Notes: a model not told the origin generated them from the sequence alone. Numbered from the stretch's first letter, positions 13,452 through 25,846 are shown. The stretch is DNA of 64,000 nt from Leptospira interrogans (GCF_900156205.1 NZ_FTNA01000005.1:62001-126000); one strand, 5' to 3'. Numbers and translations: made by a program.

Positions 13452-14570
13452 TTATACTCCCCAGTTTCCTTTTAAAGAAGGTGGAATTTCAAACTTAGCC
13501 TTCTTACCTTTGTAATAGAAATTATCCATTCCTAAGATCAGTTTGGATGAAAAATGCGCGGCAAGTTTCTGGAAATGATCATTCTCGCTTAACGTCTCAT
13601 CAAAACCAGTGATAACCTTTTCTAGAATTTCTCCTAGAATTTCTTTTTCTTCCCAAGGAAGTTCTAAAATTTCACAATTTTCTTTACCTAAATATTTCTG
13701 AAGAAAATACAAAGGTACTCCGTCCAACAAATTTCCTGGAACCATATATTCCATAAAATCTAACAGAGATTTTGCGAGAATCTTTCCCGCCTCGGATTTC
13801 CTTCTTTGATCTTGAAAAATGGAAAGCCCGAGAGCATAAGCATCCTCATACGTATCAGGTGATAATTCAGGAAGTACTCCTAGGATATGACCTGTAACTT
13901 TCCAAAGATGTATGTAAGAATCTTTTTCCTCTTCGTCTAACGTAATTCCGGAGAAAGCCAATCCTTCTAAAATCAGACTGGAAAAGGATTGTAAGGTCCC
14001 AGCCATGTCCTGTTGATTGATTGGTTTGCCCCACTCTTCTTTCCATTGATTCGATTCAAATATAAAATGACGAATCGAAGCGTGCATCAGCCTTACCTTT
14101 TGTGCGGCTCTGATTCCTTCTCCTCCCTGAGAAAGACCTCCCTCTTTCAAAACAGAAACTACAAATTGTGTAGTTTCCATCAGTCTTCTAAATACTTTTT
14201 GTGTAGAGCCGTTTTCTTCCACCAGCCTTCCTGTATATACAAGTACCTCTGCTCCGTTGCCACAGGTATAAGCCATAGGAAGAGATTTACAACATAGAAT
14301 CATGAGTATTTGCGGTCCATATGTAGCGAATACACGTTCCGCAATTTGAATTTTTTTAAGATCAGCCCACTCAGGAAGAACACTAGTTTTTTCAAAGTAT
14401 TCCTTAAAGTAAGAAGGAAGTTCCGTTGGTATAGGTCCGAAATTCTGTGTTAGAATATTGAATAAAGCTAAACTTCTCAATTTATCTTTTTTATCAGATT
14501 GAAAATAGTCCTGTATCACCTGATCCGCATAAACGTCTGTTATGGATCTATATTTTATAAAATTCTGCAT
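13452..14570 (-). CDS. MpaB/rubber-oxygenase-like protein (DUF2236 family)
   Basis: 372 residues. It resembles the family that includes fungal MpaB and bacterial latex-clearing protein: helical, with [11 protein letters not shown] at 158-168 (a His in a basic helix that may ligate haem) and [13 protein letters not shown] at 185-197, then a [10 protein letters not shown] segment around 228-237. In characterised members the domain binds haem b and cleaves C=C bonds in isoprenoid chains. No signal peptide is seen, so it may work at the inner membrane with the polytopic protein encoded 4 bp downstream. It is the first gene of the cluster and divergent from the FadL-like porin. Substrate unknown. 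Confidence 0.7.
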   Translation of the reverse strand: MQNFIKYRSITDVYADQVIQDYFQSDKKDKLRSLALFNILTQNFGPIPTELPSYFKEYFEKTSVLPEWADLKKIQIAERVFATYGPQILMILCCKSLPMAYTCGNGAEVLVYTGRLVEENGSTQKVFRRLMETTQFVVSVLKEGGLSQGGEGIRAAQKVRLMHASIRHFIFESNQWKEEWGKPINQQDMAGTLQSFSSLILEGLAFSGITLDEEEKDSYIHLWKVTGHILGVLPELSPDTYEDAYALGLSIFQDQRRKSEAGKILAKSLLDFMEYMVPGNLLDGVPLYFLQKYLGKENCEILELPWEEKEILGEILEKVITGFDETLSENDHFQKLAAHFSSKLILGMDNFYYKGKKAKFEIPPSLKGNWGV

Positions 14571-14604
14571 TCAATTTTCCTCATTGGAGTCACAAACTTT
14601 ATGA

Positions 14605-14642
<38 letters not shown>

Positions 14643-14667
14643 ATTCAAATCTTATAAAGTGTTACAC

Positions 14668-16074
<1,407 letters not shown>

Positions 16075-16128
16075 GTAAAAAATTTTACCCTGGTTTCAAA
16101 AAATCGACTTTTCTGATTTTTATAATTT

Positions 16129-16218
16129 AGAGTTGTTAAAAAATTAATCCTCTTTCGTTTTTTTCATGAAAACGAATAGGGAAAACCGTTTGTAGATATG
16201 TTTTTTTTCAACAACTCT
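16129..16218 (+). repeat. Short variant of the AGAGTTGTTG MITE, 90 bp
   Basis: Ends AGAGTTGTTAAAAAATTAA and TTTTTTCAACAACTCT are inverted. The interior (CTCTTTCGTTTTTTTCATG...) differs from the 100-bp type and matches a degraded copy at 61333-61418, so there is a second subfamily. Confidence 0.6.
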
Positions 16219-16534
16219 AATTTAGTATCATAAGTTTTGATAGAAAACTTTGTTCAGTGTAAGATTAACTGCTGTTCTTTTATATAATCTAAGATCAACA
16301 CAAATATTAAGAATTCTAAACACAGACCTGCAGAGAGCGACCATAGAAACGATGTATTGAGTTTAAGGAAGTGTTTGCTGAGTTATTTCGAAGCCCATAA
16401 AAACGAGACGCTGAATTACTTCTAGCACCTAAAACGTGACCAGCGTTTTGCTGAGTTTGAACGCGACCCGTAAACTCAAGCAAAGCCTCTCTAAGGATCG
16501 GCATTTAGGAAGTAAAATCGAGTTTCACAAAAAT

Positions 16535-16655
16535 GTGGGAACTACTACAAAAATTTAATAACATTAGATCTGCTAGAAAGTTTGCAAATTACCAAATACG
16601 ACCTGCAGAGCGACCATAGAAGCGATGCATTGAGTTTCACAAAAATGTAGGAACT
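16535..16655 (-). repeat. Dispersed repeat, CCTCAAAGAATTTTAC family (partial)
   Basis: In reverse it matches the right part of copies at 23411-23597 and 58251-58423: GTGGGAACTACTACAAAAAT, a GCAAATT...ACGACCTGCAGAGCGAC block and AGCGATGCATTGAGTTTCAC. The CCTCAAAGAATTT end is missing. Confidence 0.5.
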
Positions 16656-16664
16656 ATTATATTT

Positions 16665-16840
16665 TAACGTGAGTTCGGTATACGAATGCGAAAGCGATTG
16701 TAGCGAAAATTCCGAAGGAATTGCAGCATTATGTTGCGACAGCAAGGAGCAACATTGAGTTCAAGCGCGGTCGCGAGCCATTGTATACCATAAAATTTGC
16801 GAGCGATTCGCCCAAATATTCTTACGTCGAACTCACGTTA
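16665..16840. repeat. TAACGTGAG-family element with a different interior
   Basis: Inverted ends TAACGTGAGTTCGGTATAC and TACGTCGAACTCACGTTA enclose 176 bp whose interior lacks GTGGGAACT and instead has GCGAAAGCGATTGTAGCGAA and similar sequence. Same termini but a different cargo. Confidence 0.55.
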
Positions 16841-17098
16841 TTTTATTAAAAATTTCTTAAGAATTACGTGAATTCGCCGTAATGATTCGTTTTATAAAAA
16901 CCTGATTTTTCCATAAAAAATAAATGTTTAAAAATTTGTAATGTGACTCAATCTGTGGGAACTCTCACAAATCGTGAATTTACAGTTAAACTTTGAAAAT
17001 TGTGGGAACTACTATAAGATACAAAAAGAATCGTCGTCCAATCAAATTTTTGTACAAAACCGTTGTTTTACGCCCATCATTAAAATTTAAATCCCACT

Positions 17099-17262
17099 TT
17101 AGCATGAGTTTGGTTTAAGAAAAACTTTTCTAAAAGTATGAGTTCCTACAATTTTAGAATTTGATTGTAAAATCGTGATTTGCAGTAGTTCTCACATTGA
17201 TCTATAAAGCTCAGATTTTAACTTTTTTCAGAATCATGAGTTTCTACCCCGAACTCACATTA
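17099..17262 (-). repeat. TAACGTGAG-family element, reverse orientation
   Basis: Diverged ends TAGCATGAGTTTGGTTTAAG and CCCCGAACTCACATTA. The interior has AAAAGTATGAGTTCCTACAA, AAAATCGTGATTTGCAGTAG and TTTCAGAATCATGAG, the reverse of the usual order. Confidence 0.55.
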
Positions 17263-17710
17263 AAAATCATTGTGTAAAATTCTTTTGAGGTATTGGGACA
17301 AACTCTAAGTTATTTTTTATTTTTGGAATATTTAAAAAATATAATTTGCCCCAAAGTTATCCTATAAATACAAGGCCAAGATGATTTTTACAGAATAGAA
17401 TATCTAGACAAACTGGCTCCTATGGTTTTAAATTCAATTCCTGGATGTATAGTTTTGTTTGAGTGAATTACCATAAAACAAACTCATAATATCATATGAT
17501 AAATATATACAAATCATTAAAAATCGGTTTAGAGATTTTACGGAGCAAAACGATTATTACAAAACCAGTCGTTTTGAATCTGAATACAAATTTATCATTT
17601 AATCCGTCCTATTCGATAAAATGAGTTGTTTTATAAAAATTCACAAGTTAGAATTGCGACTTCTAGATTTTATATAGTTTAGGTCCGATTTACTTTTAAA
17701 TAAAATTTTT

Positions 17711-18919
17711 ATGAATGTAAAGTCCGCATTTTTATTCTTTTCCATAGTAGCTACTAGCTGTATAGTAAGTCCTCCGGACAAACCAGAACCTCCATTTGCA
17801 ATCCTTCGGTATTTTTTAAGTCCCAGTACAAATGAAAGTGAAGAACCTCAGGTAACTATTTCCAACAATACACCAATTCCTGTCGTCACACCACCACCTA
17901 ACTTTAATTTAAGCGCTGTTAGTGATACGGGACAAACTCAATGCTGGACATCTGGCGGAGTAGCAACTGCGTGTTTAAACAGCGGCCAAGACGGAGAATT
18001 TATAAACACTCCAAATTCTCGTTCTTTTACAGGTCCCACACAACATCCACAATATGGGACGGATTATACAACCTTAGATAATATACGAGGACTCGTCTGG
18101 AAAAGTTGTCCTGAAGGTCAAAACGGACCTACTTGTGCTTTAGGAGCCGCAACAGCGATGGATTGGGATACGGCGACTAACGTTGGAGGACCCGGCAGTT
18201 GTTCCGACCTAAATAACCAAAACGGAGGAAACGGTTATGCAGGCAGAACCAATTGGAGGATTCCAGAATTCAAAGAATTTATGAGTCTTTATCGTTATTC
18301 TACAAATCCAGCTCATCCCGAAAACGTACAATTTCCAAATGCAGATATGACCAATCTCTATATGACGAATACTACTTATCCACTCAACGTTGCGGAGATT
18401 TGGGCTGTTGATTTTTTAACGTTAGGACTTCCGATTCAGCCATTTGTAAAAGTAGGTGCGAACGTATTTTTACGCTGTGTTTCTGGAAATCCGTTACCCG
18501 TCTTTTCGTTCTTAGACAACGGAAACGGAACCGTCACAGATCAAAATACAAAACTACTCTGGTCAAAATGTGCATTAGGAAAATCGAATGTAAATTGCAC
18601 AGCGGGAGTTTTATTTTCGGGAAACAGACAGTCAGCATTCAATGGGTGTAATAACTTAAATGTCGCAGTATTTGCAGGAAGAAACAACTGGAGACTACCT
18701 AACGCAAATGAACTCTTAAGTATTATAGATCATTCCGGCGCGGGAAATCCTACTATTCCAGCCGCTTTTCCAAACTTTCCCCCAAACACCACATTCTGGA
18801 CTTCTACAACCAACGAAACAACTCTAACCGAAAGTTTAGTGATTAATTTTAATGGAGGCGTTTTATCGAGTTTAACAAAAACTTTGGCAGCAAGTGGAAT
18901 CTGCGTTACAAATCTTTAA
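17711..18919 (+). CDS. DUF1566 (Lcl C-terminal domain) lipoprotein with two modules
   Basis: 402 residues. The N-terminus is a short signal with ATSC at residues 14-17 as lipobox, followed by a Pro/Ser-rich linker to about residue 75. Two related modules follow (about 100-260 and 270-402), each with a tryptophan start (GLVWKSC and KLLWSKC), a glycine/asparagine loop, NWRIPE or NWRLPN, and a late tryptophan (EIWAVDF and TFWTSTTNE), the hallmark of DUF1566/Lcl_C. Lcl was named for a collagen-like Legionella adhesin, but no collagen repeat is seen here. Probably a surface or periplasmic lipoprotein. It stands alone between repeat-rich gaps. Function in Leptospira unknown. Confidence 0.8.
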   Translation: MNVKSAFLFFSIVATSCIVSPPDKPEPPFAILRYFLSPSTNESEEPQVTISNNTPIPVVTPPPNFNLSAVSDTGQTQCWTSGGVATACLNSGQDGEFINTPNSRSFTGPTQHPQYGTDYTTLDNIRGLVWKSCPEGQNGPTCALGAATAMDWDTATNVGGPGSCSDLNNQNGGNGYAGRTNWRIPEFKEFMSLYRYSTNPAHPENVQFPNADMTNLYMTNTTYPLNVAEIWAVDFLTLGLPIQPFVKVGANVFLRCVSGNPLPVFSFLDNGNGTVTDQNTKLLWSKCALGKSNVNCTAGVLFSGNRQSAFNGCNNLNVAVFAGRNNWRLPNANELLSIIDHSGAGNPTIPAAFPNFPPNTTFWTSTTNETTLTESLVINFNGGVLSSLTKTLAASGICVTNL

Positions 18920-18980
18920 TATAGATAGATCTTCATAGAACCAGAAATTCATTTAGAGGAGTTCTCTTTACTGATAATTT

Positions 18981-19038
18981 CTATAAAATTGATTACCATA
19001 AATTTTTATTACAAAACCCTGTTTCATCGCAAAATACT
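18981..19038 (-). repeat. Dispersed repeat, ATTTTGC-CAATAAAA family
   Basis: The reverse complement matches 1390-1450: ATTTTGCGATGAAACAGG, then TTTTGTAATAAAAATTTATG and an AATCAATTTTATAGAAAT tail. Confidence 0.5.
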
Positions 19039-19146
19039 ATACACTGATTGTATAGATCTGAGTAACAAAAAACAATCATCTAAAAAAGTAATTCCCACAG
19101 AAACCGTCGCTTAGATAAATTTACAGGTTTTAAACGAACTTGATTC

Positions 19147-19316
19147 TAACGTGAGTTTGACGTAAGGAATCCATAATTTTTTTCTAAAAAAGTTGTGACT
19201 TCGACTCCAAAATGTAGAAACTACCGCAAATCACGATTTTACGAACAAATTCTAAAATTGTAGGAACTCATACTTTTAGAGACTCTTTCTCGCTTTCTTA
19301 TGTCGAACTCACGTTA
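19147..19316 (+). repeat. TAACGTGAG-family element, 170 bp, intact ends
   Basis: Near-perfect 20-bp inverted ends TAACGTGAGTTTGACGTAAG and CTTATGTCGAACTCACGTTA. The interior runs TAGAAACTACCGCAAATCAC, TTTTACGAACAAATTC, TAGGAACTCATACTTTTAGA. One of the cleanest copies here, useful for defining the family. Confidence 0.7.
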
Positions 19317-19449
19317 AATAAAGTATCATCCCAAAAGAAAGATTAAAAAATAATATTCTATTTTTATAAAATTAAAAAAATACGCACATCACAAAAATAA
19401 AAAACTATTTTATAAATGTTCCCCAGAACAGCTTAAACCAATGGATCAA

Positions 19450-20520
<1,071 letters not shown>

Positions 20521-20521
20521 G

Positions 20522-21361
20522 TTATACCTCCTCTTGGAGAAATTCCTCTTTTTTTACGATTTTGATTTTTCTTTCCAAGATCTGTTTTGCGACGAGAGTG
20601 ATTAAGGATAAAAATACAAGAAGAGAAGCCGCCGAGAAAGCTGCCACAGAATTATATTCATTATAAAGTACTTCAATTTGTAACGGCAACGTATTCGTTT
20701 GGCCTCGGATATGTCCGGAAAGAACAGAGACTGCACCAAATTCTCCCATAGCTCTCGCGTTACAAAGTATAATTCCGTATAACAGTCCGTATTTGATACC
20801 TGGTGCAACAATTTTCAAAAACACTTTGATCGGAGAAGCGCCTAAAAGAAGTCCCGCTTCTTCCTCTTCCATCCCGGTAGCGTCCAATACAGGAATCAGT
20901 TCTCTTGCCACAAAAGGAAGAGTAATAAAAACCGTAGCGATCACAAGCCCTGGAGTGTTGAATACAATTTTGAAGTCTAATTTTTCTAACCAAGGACCAA
21001 ACCACCCCTGTCTTCCAAAAAGAAGAATAAAAATCAAACCGGAGATCACAGGTGAAACCGAAAATGGAGAATCTATGATCGTGAGTATCCAGCTTTTGCC
21101 CGGAAATTCAAAACGAGTCAATGAGAAAGCAGCAAAAATTCCGAAAATAGTATTCAAAGGAACGGCGATTCCGATTACTAAAAGAGTCAATTTGAAAGCG
21201 GAAACGGTATCGGGTTCCCGAATCCCTTCCCAGTAAGCACCAAAACCTTTGGAGAATGCTTCTTGAAAGACGGTATAAATAGGAAGAATCAAAATCAAAA
21301 CGGTGAGAAAAAAAACGACACCGATAAGAAAACTTCTAACGATTAACGATTCTTGTTTCAT
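20522..21361 (-). CDS. cysW: Sulfate ABC transporter permease CysW
   Basis: 279 residues with about six hydrophobic segments. The cytoplasmic EAA-type loop reads [32 protein letters not shown], and the preceding [20 protein letters not shown] is characteristic of Cys[35 protein letters not shown], typical of sulfate permeases, follows. It forms the inner-membrane channel with CysT. Its ATG overlaps the cysT stop by 4 bp (21358-21361) and cysA follows after one base, so the three are translationally coupled. Confidence 0.95.
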   Translation of the reverse strand: MKQESLIVRSFLIGVVFFLTVLILILPIYTVFQEAFSKGFGAYWEGIREPDTVSAFKLTLLVIGIAVPLNTIFGIFAAFSLTRFEFPGKSWILTIIDSPFSVSPVISGLIFILLFGRQGWFGPWLEKLDFKIVFNTPGLVIATVFITLPFVARELIPVLDATGMEEEEAGLLLGASPIKVFLKIVAPGIKYGLLYGIILCNARAMGEFGAVSVLSGHIRGQTNTLPLQIEVLYNEYNSVAAFSAASLLVFLSLITLVAKQILERKIKIVKKEEFLQEEV

Positions 21362-22203
21362 TCGCTTTTCCTAGCAGCGATGTTCTGAATAACATTAATA
21401 CATAATAATATACTAAATGAAATTACAAGCATAATAAACGCAATTCCGGTCGCTTCTTCGTATTCGTATTGTTCCAATTTTGTGACGATCAACAACGGAA
21501 GAATTTCCGTTTTACCGGGAAGGTTCCCAGATATAAACACTACAGAACCGTATTCTCCAATTCCTCTTGCAAATGCCATTGCGGCTCCAGTAACCAGAGG
21601 AGAGATAAGTTCTGGAAAAATTACTCTTCTAAATATCTGCCAGCGGTTTGCTCCTAAACAATAGGCAGATTCTTCCAATTCTTTAGGAAACTCTTCTAAA
21701 ACCGGTTGAACGGTTCTGACTACAAACGGGAAACCTATAAACACGAGAGCAATAACGATTCCAATTGGAGTATATGCAATTTTGATTCCAAATGGTTCGA
21801 AAAATTTTCCAATGATTCCGTTTGGAGTATAAATTGTAGTAAGAGCAATTCCGGCAACTGCAGTCGGCAAAGTAAACGGAAGATCTACTAGAGAATCAAG
21901 TAAAGACTTTCCAGGAAAATTATAACGTACTAATACCCAAGCAAATAAAAAACCAATAAACAAATTGAGAATTGCCGCAGTCGCCCCAGCTCCAAAACTT
22001 AAATAGAGAGCAGCTAAAATCCTTTCGTGGGTAAGTAACTTCCAAAAACCTTCCCAGCCAATTCCAGTACTTTTTAGAAAAAGAGCACCTAACGGAATGA
22101 TAACGATTAAACTTAGATAAGTTACTGTTACGCCTAATGTAATCCCAAAGGCAGTTTTTCCGTAAGGTTTTGTCCTAAAAGTGGCCACGTTTTCTCTTTT
22201 CAA
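21358..22203 (-). CDS. cysT: Sulfate ABC transporter permease CysT (CysU)
   Basis: 281 residues, about six transmembrane segments. Seen motifs: [57 protein letters not shown] (the coupling loop) and [29 protein letters not shown], diagnostic of CysT/CysU. It pairs with CysW in the inner membrane. It starts 18 bp after the binding-protein gene and overlaps cysW. Substrate specificity between sulfate and thiosulfate cannot be set from sequence alone. Confidence 0.95.
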   Translation of the reverse strand: MKRENVATFRTKPYGKTAFGITLGVTVTYLSLIVIIPLGALFLKSTGIGWEGFWKLLTHERILAALYLSFGAGATAAILNLFIGFLFAWVLVRYNFPGKSLLDSLVDLPFTLPTAVAGIALTTIYTPNGIIGKFFEPFGIKIAYTPIGIVIALVFIGFPFVVRTVQPVLEEFPKELEESAYCLGANRWQIFRRVIFPELISPLVTGAAMAFARGIGEYGSVVFISGNLPGKTEILPLLIVTKLEQYEYEEATGIAFIMLVISFSILLCINVIQNIAARKSE

Positions 22204-22221
22204 ATCTAAGAATTTTTTTAT

Positions 22222-23229
22222 TCATTGTTTTGAAGTAATCTGATCAAAAATGGCTCCGTCAGAAAAATGTTTTTCCTGAGCATTTTTCCAAGAACCAGCT
22301 ACGTCTCTAATCGTAAATAGTTTCAAATTTTTGAATGTATTTTTATATTTGGACGCCACTTTTTTATCCGTCGGACGGTAGTAGTTTTTTGCAATCGTTT
22401 CTTGACCCTCCGGAGAATATAAAAACTTCAGATAATTCTCGGCAACTTTTAAAGTATTATGTTTTTCAGCGTTTTTAGTGACAACCGCAACAGAAGGCTC
22501 AGCCAAAATACTTACGGATGGAAATACAATTTCCACGTTCTGATTTTTCGCTGTTTCTTGAAGAGCCAAATGCGCCTCGTTTTCCCAGGAAATCAAAACG
22601 TCTCCAATTCCTCTTTGAACGAAAGTAGTCAAAGAACCTCTCGCGCCCGAATCTAATACAAGAACATTTGAATATAAGCTTTTCATAAATATCTTTGCCT
22701 TTTCTTCGGATTTGTATTTTTCTTTTGCATAACCCCAGGCCGCTAAATAATTCCAGCGCGCTCCTCCTCCAGTTTTAGGATTCGGGGTAATTACTCCTAT
22801 TCCTGGTTTTACAAGATCGTCCCAATCCTTAATTCCTTTTGGATTGCCTTTTCGAACTAAAAATACAATCGTAGAGGTGTAAGGAGAACTTTGATATGGA
22901 AGTAACTTTTCCCAATCGGTAGAAAGAAGTTTCGTTTTTTCAGCGATCGTCTCGATGTCGTGTGCAAGCGCCAAAGTGACTACATCCGCTTCCAATCCAT
23001 CGATGACTGCTCTTGCTTGTTTACCGGAGCCTCCGTGGGATTGATGAATGACTAAATCTTCTCCAGTTTGTTTTTTCCAGTGCGTTATAAATAATTTATT
23101 GATTTGCGAATACAATTCTCGAGTTGGATCGTAGGAAACATTCAAAAGTTTGGTTTCGGAAAACAAAGAAAATGAAACTACAAAACATAGAATCGATGAA
23201 AATATTTCTAAAGATTTGGATGATTTCAT
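22222..23229 (-). CDS. Periplasmic sulfate-binding protein
   Basis: 335 residues. Signal peptide at residues ~1-24 (hydrophobic, ending LFSETK), then [21 protein letters not shown], the start of the sulfate-binding protein family. [30 protein letters not shown] and [19 protein letters not shown] are the family oxyanion-binding segments, and [12 protein letters not shown] and YRPTDKKVA follow. It captures sulfate (Sbp) or thiosulfate (CysP) for the CysTWA importer; I do not choose between the two. It is the first gene of the operon, with AGGAAGAACCAA before the ATG. An AT-rich palindrome lies 43-58 bp upstream of the start. Confidence 0.93.
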   Translation of the reverse strand: MKSSKSLEIFSSILCFVVSFSLFSETKLLNVSYDPTRELYSQINKLFITHWKKQTGEDLVIHQSHGGSGKQARAVIDGLEADVVTLALAHDIETIAEKTKLLSTDWEKLLPYQSSPYTSTIVFLVRKGNPKGIKDWDDLVKPGIGVITPNPKTGGGARWNYLAAWGYAKEKYKSEEKAKIFMKSLYSNVLVLDSGARGSLTTFVQRGIGDVLISWENEAHLALQETAKNQNVEIVFPSVSILAEPSVAVVTKNAEKHNTLKVAENYLKFLYSPEGQETIAKNYYRPTDKKVASKYKNTFKNLKLFTIRDVAGSWKNAQEKHFSDGAIFDQITSKQ

Positions 23230-23271
23230 TTGGTTCTTCCTGTAGAAAACTTACAACAAAACGAAAAAAAA

Positions 23272-23287
23272 ATCTAATTTATTAGAT
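23272..23287. promoter_or_regulatory. AT-rich palindrome upstream of the sulfate transporter operon
   Basis: ATCTAAT TT ATTAGAT is a perfect inverted repeat 43-58 bp upstream of the sulfate-binding protein ATG. On the operon strand it is followed by a run of nine T. It could be an operator for a sulfur regulator or a weak attenuating hairpin. No regulator gene is nearby. Confidence 0.35.
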
Positions 23288-23410
23288 AATTTGATCCAAT
23301 ATCTTAGGTTATTGTCTAAAAGTAAAGAATTTTGTTGAGTTTTTGATAATCCTCGGTAAACCCTAAAGAATCAACCTGGTAGAATTTCTTTTTGAAAAAA
23401 CTAAGAGTTT

Positions 23411-23597
23411 GTTCTAAAAAACCTCAAAGAATTTTACGCGATCATTCTTTAGAAATTTTTAATCAAATGCAGTAGTTCCTACATTTTTGTGAAACTCAAT
23501 GCATCGCTTCTATGGTCGCTCTGCAGGTCGTATTTGGCAATTTACAAACTTTCGAGCAACTCTAATCTTGTTAAATTTTCGTAGTAGTTCCCGCATT
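23411..23597 (+). repeat. Dispersed repeat, CCTCAAAGAATTTTAC family
   Basis: About 187 bp: an AAACCTCAAAGAATTTTAC start, ATCATTCTTTAGAAATTTTT, a GCAGTAG motif, AACTCAATGCATCGCTTC, a CTGCAGGTCG block, CAAACTTTCGAGCAACTC and a GTAGTAGTTCCCGCA end. The best match is at 58251-58423 in the same orientation. Confidence 0.6.
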
Positions 23598-23941
23598 GGA
23601 CGGTTTTGGAAAAAACTCAAAACTAAAAAAATAGCTTAGAAAGAACATATAAATAAATTAGAATATTTGAAAATAAACTAAGAATCGATTCTGTCGATAA
23701 ACTGAAACGTAGTAATTCCCATTAATTATATCGTATTCTATTTTTTTGAAGGTTTTTATAACTCTAAAAATTTTGTAAGTTCTAATATGAGGCCTATTTT
23801 ATAACCTTGAAAGGGATCTCATTTTTGGAAGAAGCTCATAGTATTTTGCACATGATTATTTTTCTATAGATAATGATATTGTTGGGACATTACCAATCGT
23901 TTAAACTCGTTAAAATTATTTGTATAAATTGATTAAATAAT

Positions 23942-24041
23942 AGAATTGTTGAAAAATTAATTCTCTATGGGTTTTCGTTGTATGGAAACGGTCGATTGAA
24001 GCGTTTTGTTAATTGTTGCTATGGAATTTTTCAACAACTCT
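23942..24041 (+). repeat. MITE-like element, AGAGTTGTTG family, 100 bp
   Basis: Inverted ends AGAATTGTTGAAAAATTAA / AATTTTTCAACAACTCT, with AAT on both flanks (3-bp duplication). Differs from the copy at 43994-44093 at only about three positions, so the two are recent relatives. Confidence 0.8.
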
Positions 24042-24317
24042 AATGTGAGTTGAGCATAAAAAGCCCATGATTCTGAAAAAAGTTAGAATCTGAATTTTAC
24101 AGATCAATTCTTTAAATGTGGGAACTACCACAATTGATAAAATAGCAGTTTATAATAATTGAATTTTGTCATACTTAGGTGTAGGAACTACCACAAATCT
24201 TAAGTTTATCTGCAAAATGATGTAGGAACTACTGCAAATCACAATTTTACGAACAAATTCTAAAATAGTAAGAACTCATACTTTTAGAAAATTTTTTCAA
24301 CCACCGAACTCACGTTA
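24041..24317 (+). repeat. TAACGTGAG-family composite repeat
   Basis: Left end TAATGTGAGTTGAGCATAAA touches the MITE to its left; right end ACCGAACTCACGTTA. The interior has three GTGGGAACT or GTAGGAACT blocks, each followed by CACAA or GCAAATC and a TTTTACGAAC-like spacer. The closest relative is at 29955-30205. Confidence 0.55.
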
Positions 24318-24327
24318 AAATGGGATT

Positions 24328-24502
24328 TACTACTCGGACGCATAAAAATAGTACCAAGTTATTAACGGCCTAATTTACGAAAAATAGTGGTACTTAAAAA
24401 ATACCGCAAATTCGGAATTTACGGCATTTTAAAGCAAGACCAAAATATTCAAATTTTTGAAACAATCTAACACAAGTATTCTATTCATGCGTCCGAGTAG
24501 TA
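24328..24502 (+). repeat. MITE-like element, TACTACTCGG family, 175 bp
   Basis: Perfect 16-bp inverted ends TACTACTCGGACGCAT / ATGCGTCCGAGTAGTA. It interrupts a sequence found uninterrupted near 4976 and 49930 (GGATTTAAATTTTGATGATGG). Removing it with one TA restores that sequence except for one base, so it inserted at TA. Confidence 0.8.
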
Positions 24503-25211
24503 AATGTTGATGATGGTCGCCAAACAGAGGTTTTGTGCAAAAATCTGATTAGATGATGATTCTTTTGGTATTTCGTAGTAGTTCCCACAATTTTCAAAGT
24601 TTAACTGGTAAATCCACGATTTGTAAGAGTTCCCACATCTATTTTTTACTAAAAAATTGACCTATGATAAAACGAAAACGGATTTCTTACGTCCTGCTCA
24701 AGTTAATTTACTCTTTCGTTTATACCTTTGTTTTAGAACACGTCTCAAAATCCTTTTAAGTGTGGGAATTACTATTACAAAAGACCATTTCAAAACAGGT
24801 AAACTATCGAATGAGGCCAAATTTGTGGGAACTCCCTCATTTTGGTTCAACTTTACCAACAGATTTCTATTTTGGTTTTGGGACACTTTATTAGTTCAAA
24901 ACGCGAAGCTCGCGCGTTTCGATCCCTTTGTCTATTTAGGAAATTTATTCAAATCTTCGGAGAGAAAACCAAGAGCTCTTTTTTTTCTGGATTTTCAGTA
25001 ACTAAGTGACGGCTACTCGATTTATTAGGTGCTTATGTTTGGAAACGGTCGATCTAGAGTTTTTCGCCGATTTTTAATATGTCGAAAGTTTCAGATTATA
25101 TCTTCTTTCGGTCGACCAGACCTTGAATCATTTCCAATAGTATTCATCTTCTTTTGTCATCTATGAAATACCATCAACACAATGGCGAGCTAGGATAAGG
25201 CGTTTCAAATT

Positions 25212-25805
25212 CTATAACTGGATCCAATTTTTCGGTTCAACGAAAGCGAACGAATTAATTCCCGCTGCATGAATCGCATTTTTGATACGTTCGTGTACTA
25301 ATACGGTCATTACGTTCTCCTCCAATCGAAAAATAGAAGGAAGGTTCTGTATTTTATGCTCATCCGCTGCAAAACCTCGTATACTAGAGTCACTGGAATA
25401 ATTTCCATCATAACTTTCTATATTAGATTTTTTAAAATCGATAACAGATGCTTTATTTGTAATATTGAAAGCGTAATGTTTGAGCCGTGCACCGGAATCC
25501 GTGTATATTAAAACGACTTCATAAAGATCTAAATTGTTTACCCCGTTGTCTTGTAAAATTTTAGCAAGTCTTGGAGATAAGAGACTAATCGAGCCGTCAA
25601 AAAAATCAGGAGGTGGTCCATCATAATCAAAACGCGGGGAAACAGGAACTTCGATAGGAACTGTTACGTCAGTATCGAAACGTTTCCCCATATGCCAATT
25701 TATTGGCTCCGGTCTTTTGACAAGCTCCTCATGAATTTCCAAAAATGGACCGTCGTCGTCATCTTCAACGGATGGATTGGTTAAGTAATCAATTACGTAA
25801 TACAT
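25212..25805 (-). CDS. Imm11/DUF1629-like orphan immunity protein
   Basis: 198 residues from ATG 25805. A TTG 93 bases upstream is also in frame, but that extension overlaps a decaying upstream gene. The pattern fits Imm11 (DUF1629, MXAN_0049-type): PRLAKILQDNGVNNLDLYEVVL, then HYAFNITNKASVIDFKKS, IRGFAADEHKIQNLPSIFRL, and the C-terminal VLVHERIKNAIHAAGINSFAFVEP. Such proteins neutralise polymorphic toxins delivered between cells. No toxin gene is visible within 10 kb, so it would be an orphan or remnant immunity gene. The upstream neighbour is a frameshifted, perhaps related gene. The Shine-Dalgarno is weak. Family call moderately sure; its target is unknown. Confidence 0.65.
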   Translation of the reverse strand: MYYVIDYLTNPSVEDDDDGPFLEIHEELVKRPEPINWHMGKRFDTDVTVPIEVPVSPRFDYDGPPPDFFDGSISLLSPRLAKILQDNGVNNLDLYEVVLIYTDSGARLKHYAFNITNKASVIDFKKSNIESYDGNYSSDSSIRGFAADEHKIQNLPSIFRLEENVMTVLVHERIKNAIHAAGINSFAFVEPKNWIQL

Positions 25806-25846
25806 ATCATGTCTTGAGTAATTCAAAATTTGAAAAACGACTGAGG

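Larger units (their letters stand above)
16075..17710. other. Long gene-free stretch packed with repeats
   Basis: 1.6 kb without a supported gene. It contains a short MITE variant (16129-16218), degenerate hairpin-family sequence (16310-16510), a reverse copy of the CCTCAAAGAATTTTAC repeat (16535-16655), two TAACGTGAG-family elements (16665-16840 and 17099-17262) and GTGGGAACT motifs. 17290-17700 is AT-rich with nothing recognisable. It may include the promoter of the DUF1566 lipoprotein. Confidence 0.55.
18920..19449. other. Gene-free stretch with two repeats
   Basis: No coding sequence seen. It contains a reverse copy of the ATTTTGC dispersed repeat (18981-19038) and a well-preserved TAACGTGAG-family element (19147-19316). 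The remainder is AT-rich and includes the 3' region of the sulfate transporter operon. No convincing terminator hairpin was found. Confidence 0.55.
23230..25211. other. Two-kilobase gene-free stretch with at least four repeat families
   Basis: Contains a palindrome upstream of the sulfate operon, a CCTCAAAG-family repeat (23411-23597), a ~100-bp MITE (23942-24041) abutting a TAACGTGAG element (24041-24317), and a 175-bp TACTACTCGG MITE (24328-24502) that splits further repeat sequence. 24657-25001 happens to lack stops in one plus frame, but its translation is dominated by repeat sequence. 25000-25200 shows nothing recognisable. Confidence 0.55.

Noticed and set aside
16316..16745. Two short minus-strand frames in the gap after the FadL-like gene
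   Set aside because: Built from AACTCAGC and CTGCAGAGCGAC repeat fragments that also occur in other gaps.
24657..25001. Open plus-strand frame of 114 codons
   Set aside because: It runs across GTGGGAACT-type repeat sequence, has no recognisable domain or ribosome site, and its opposite strand is equally open.
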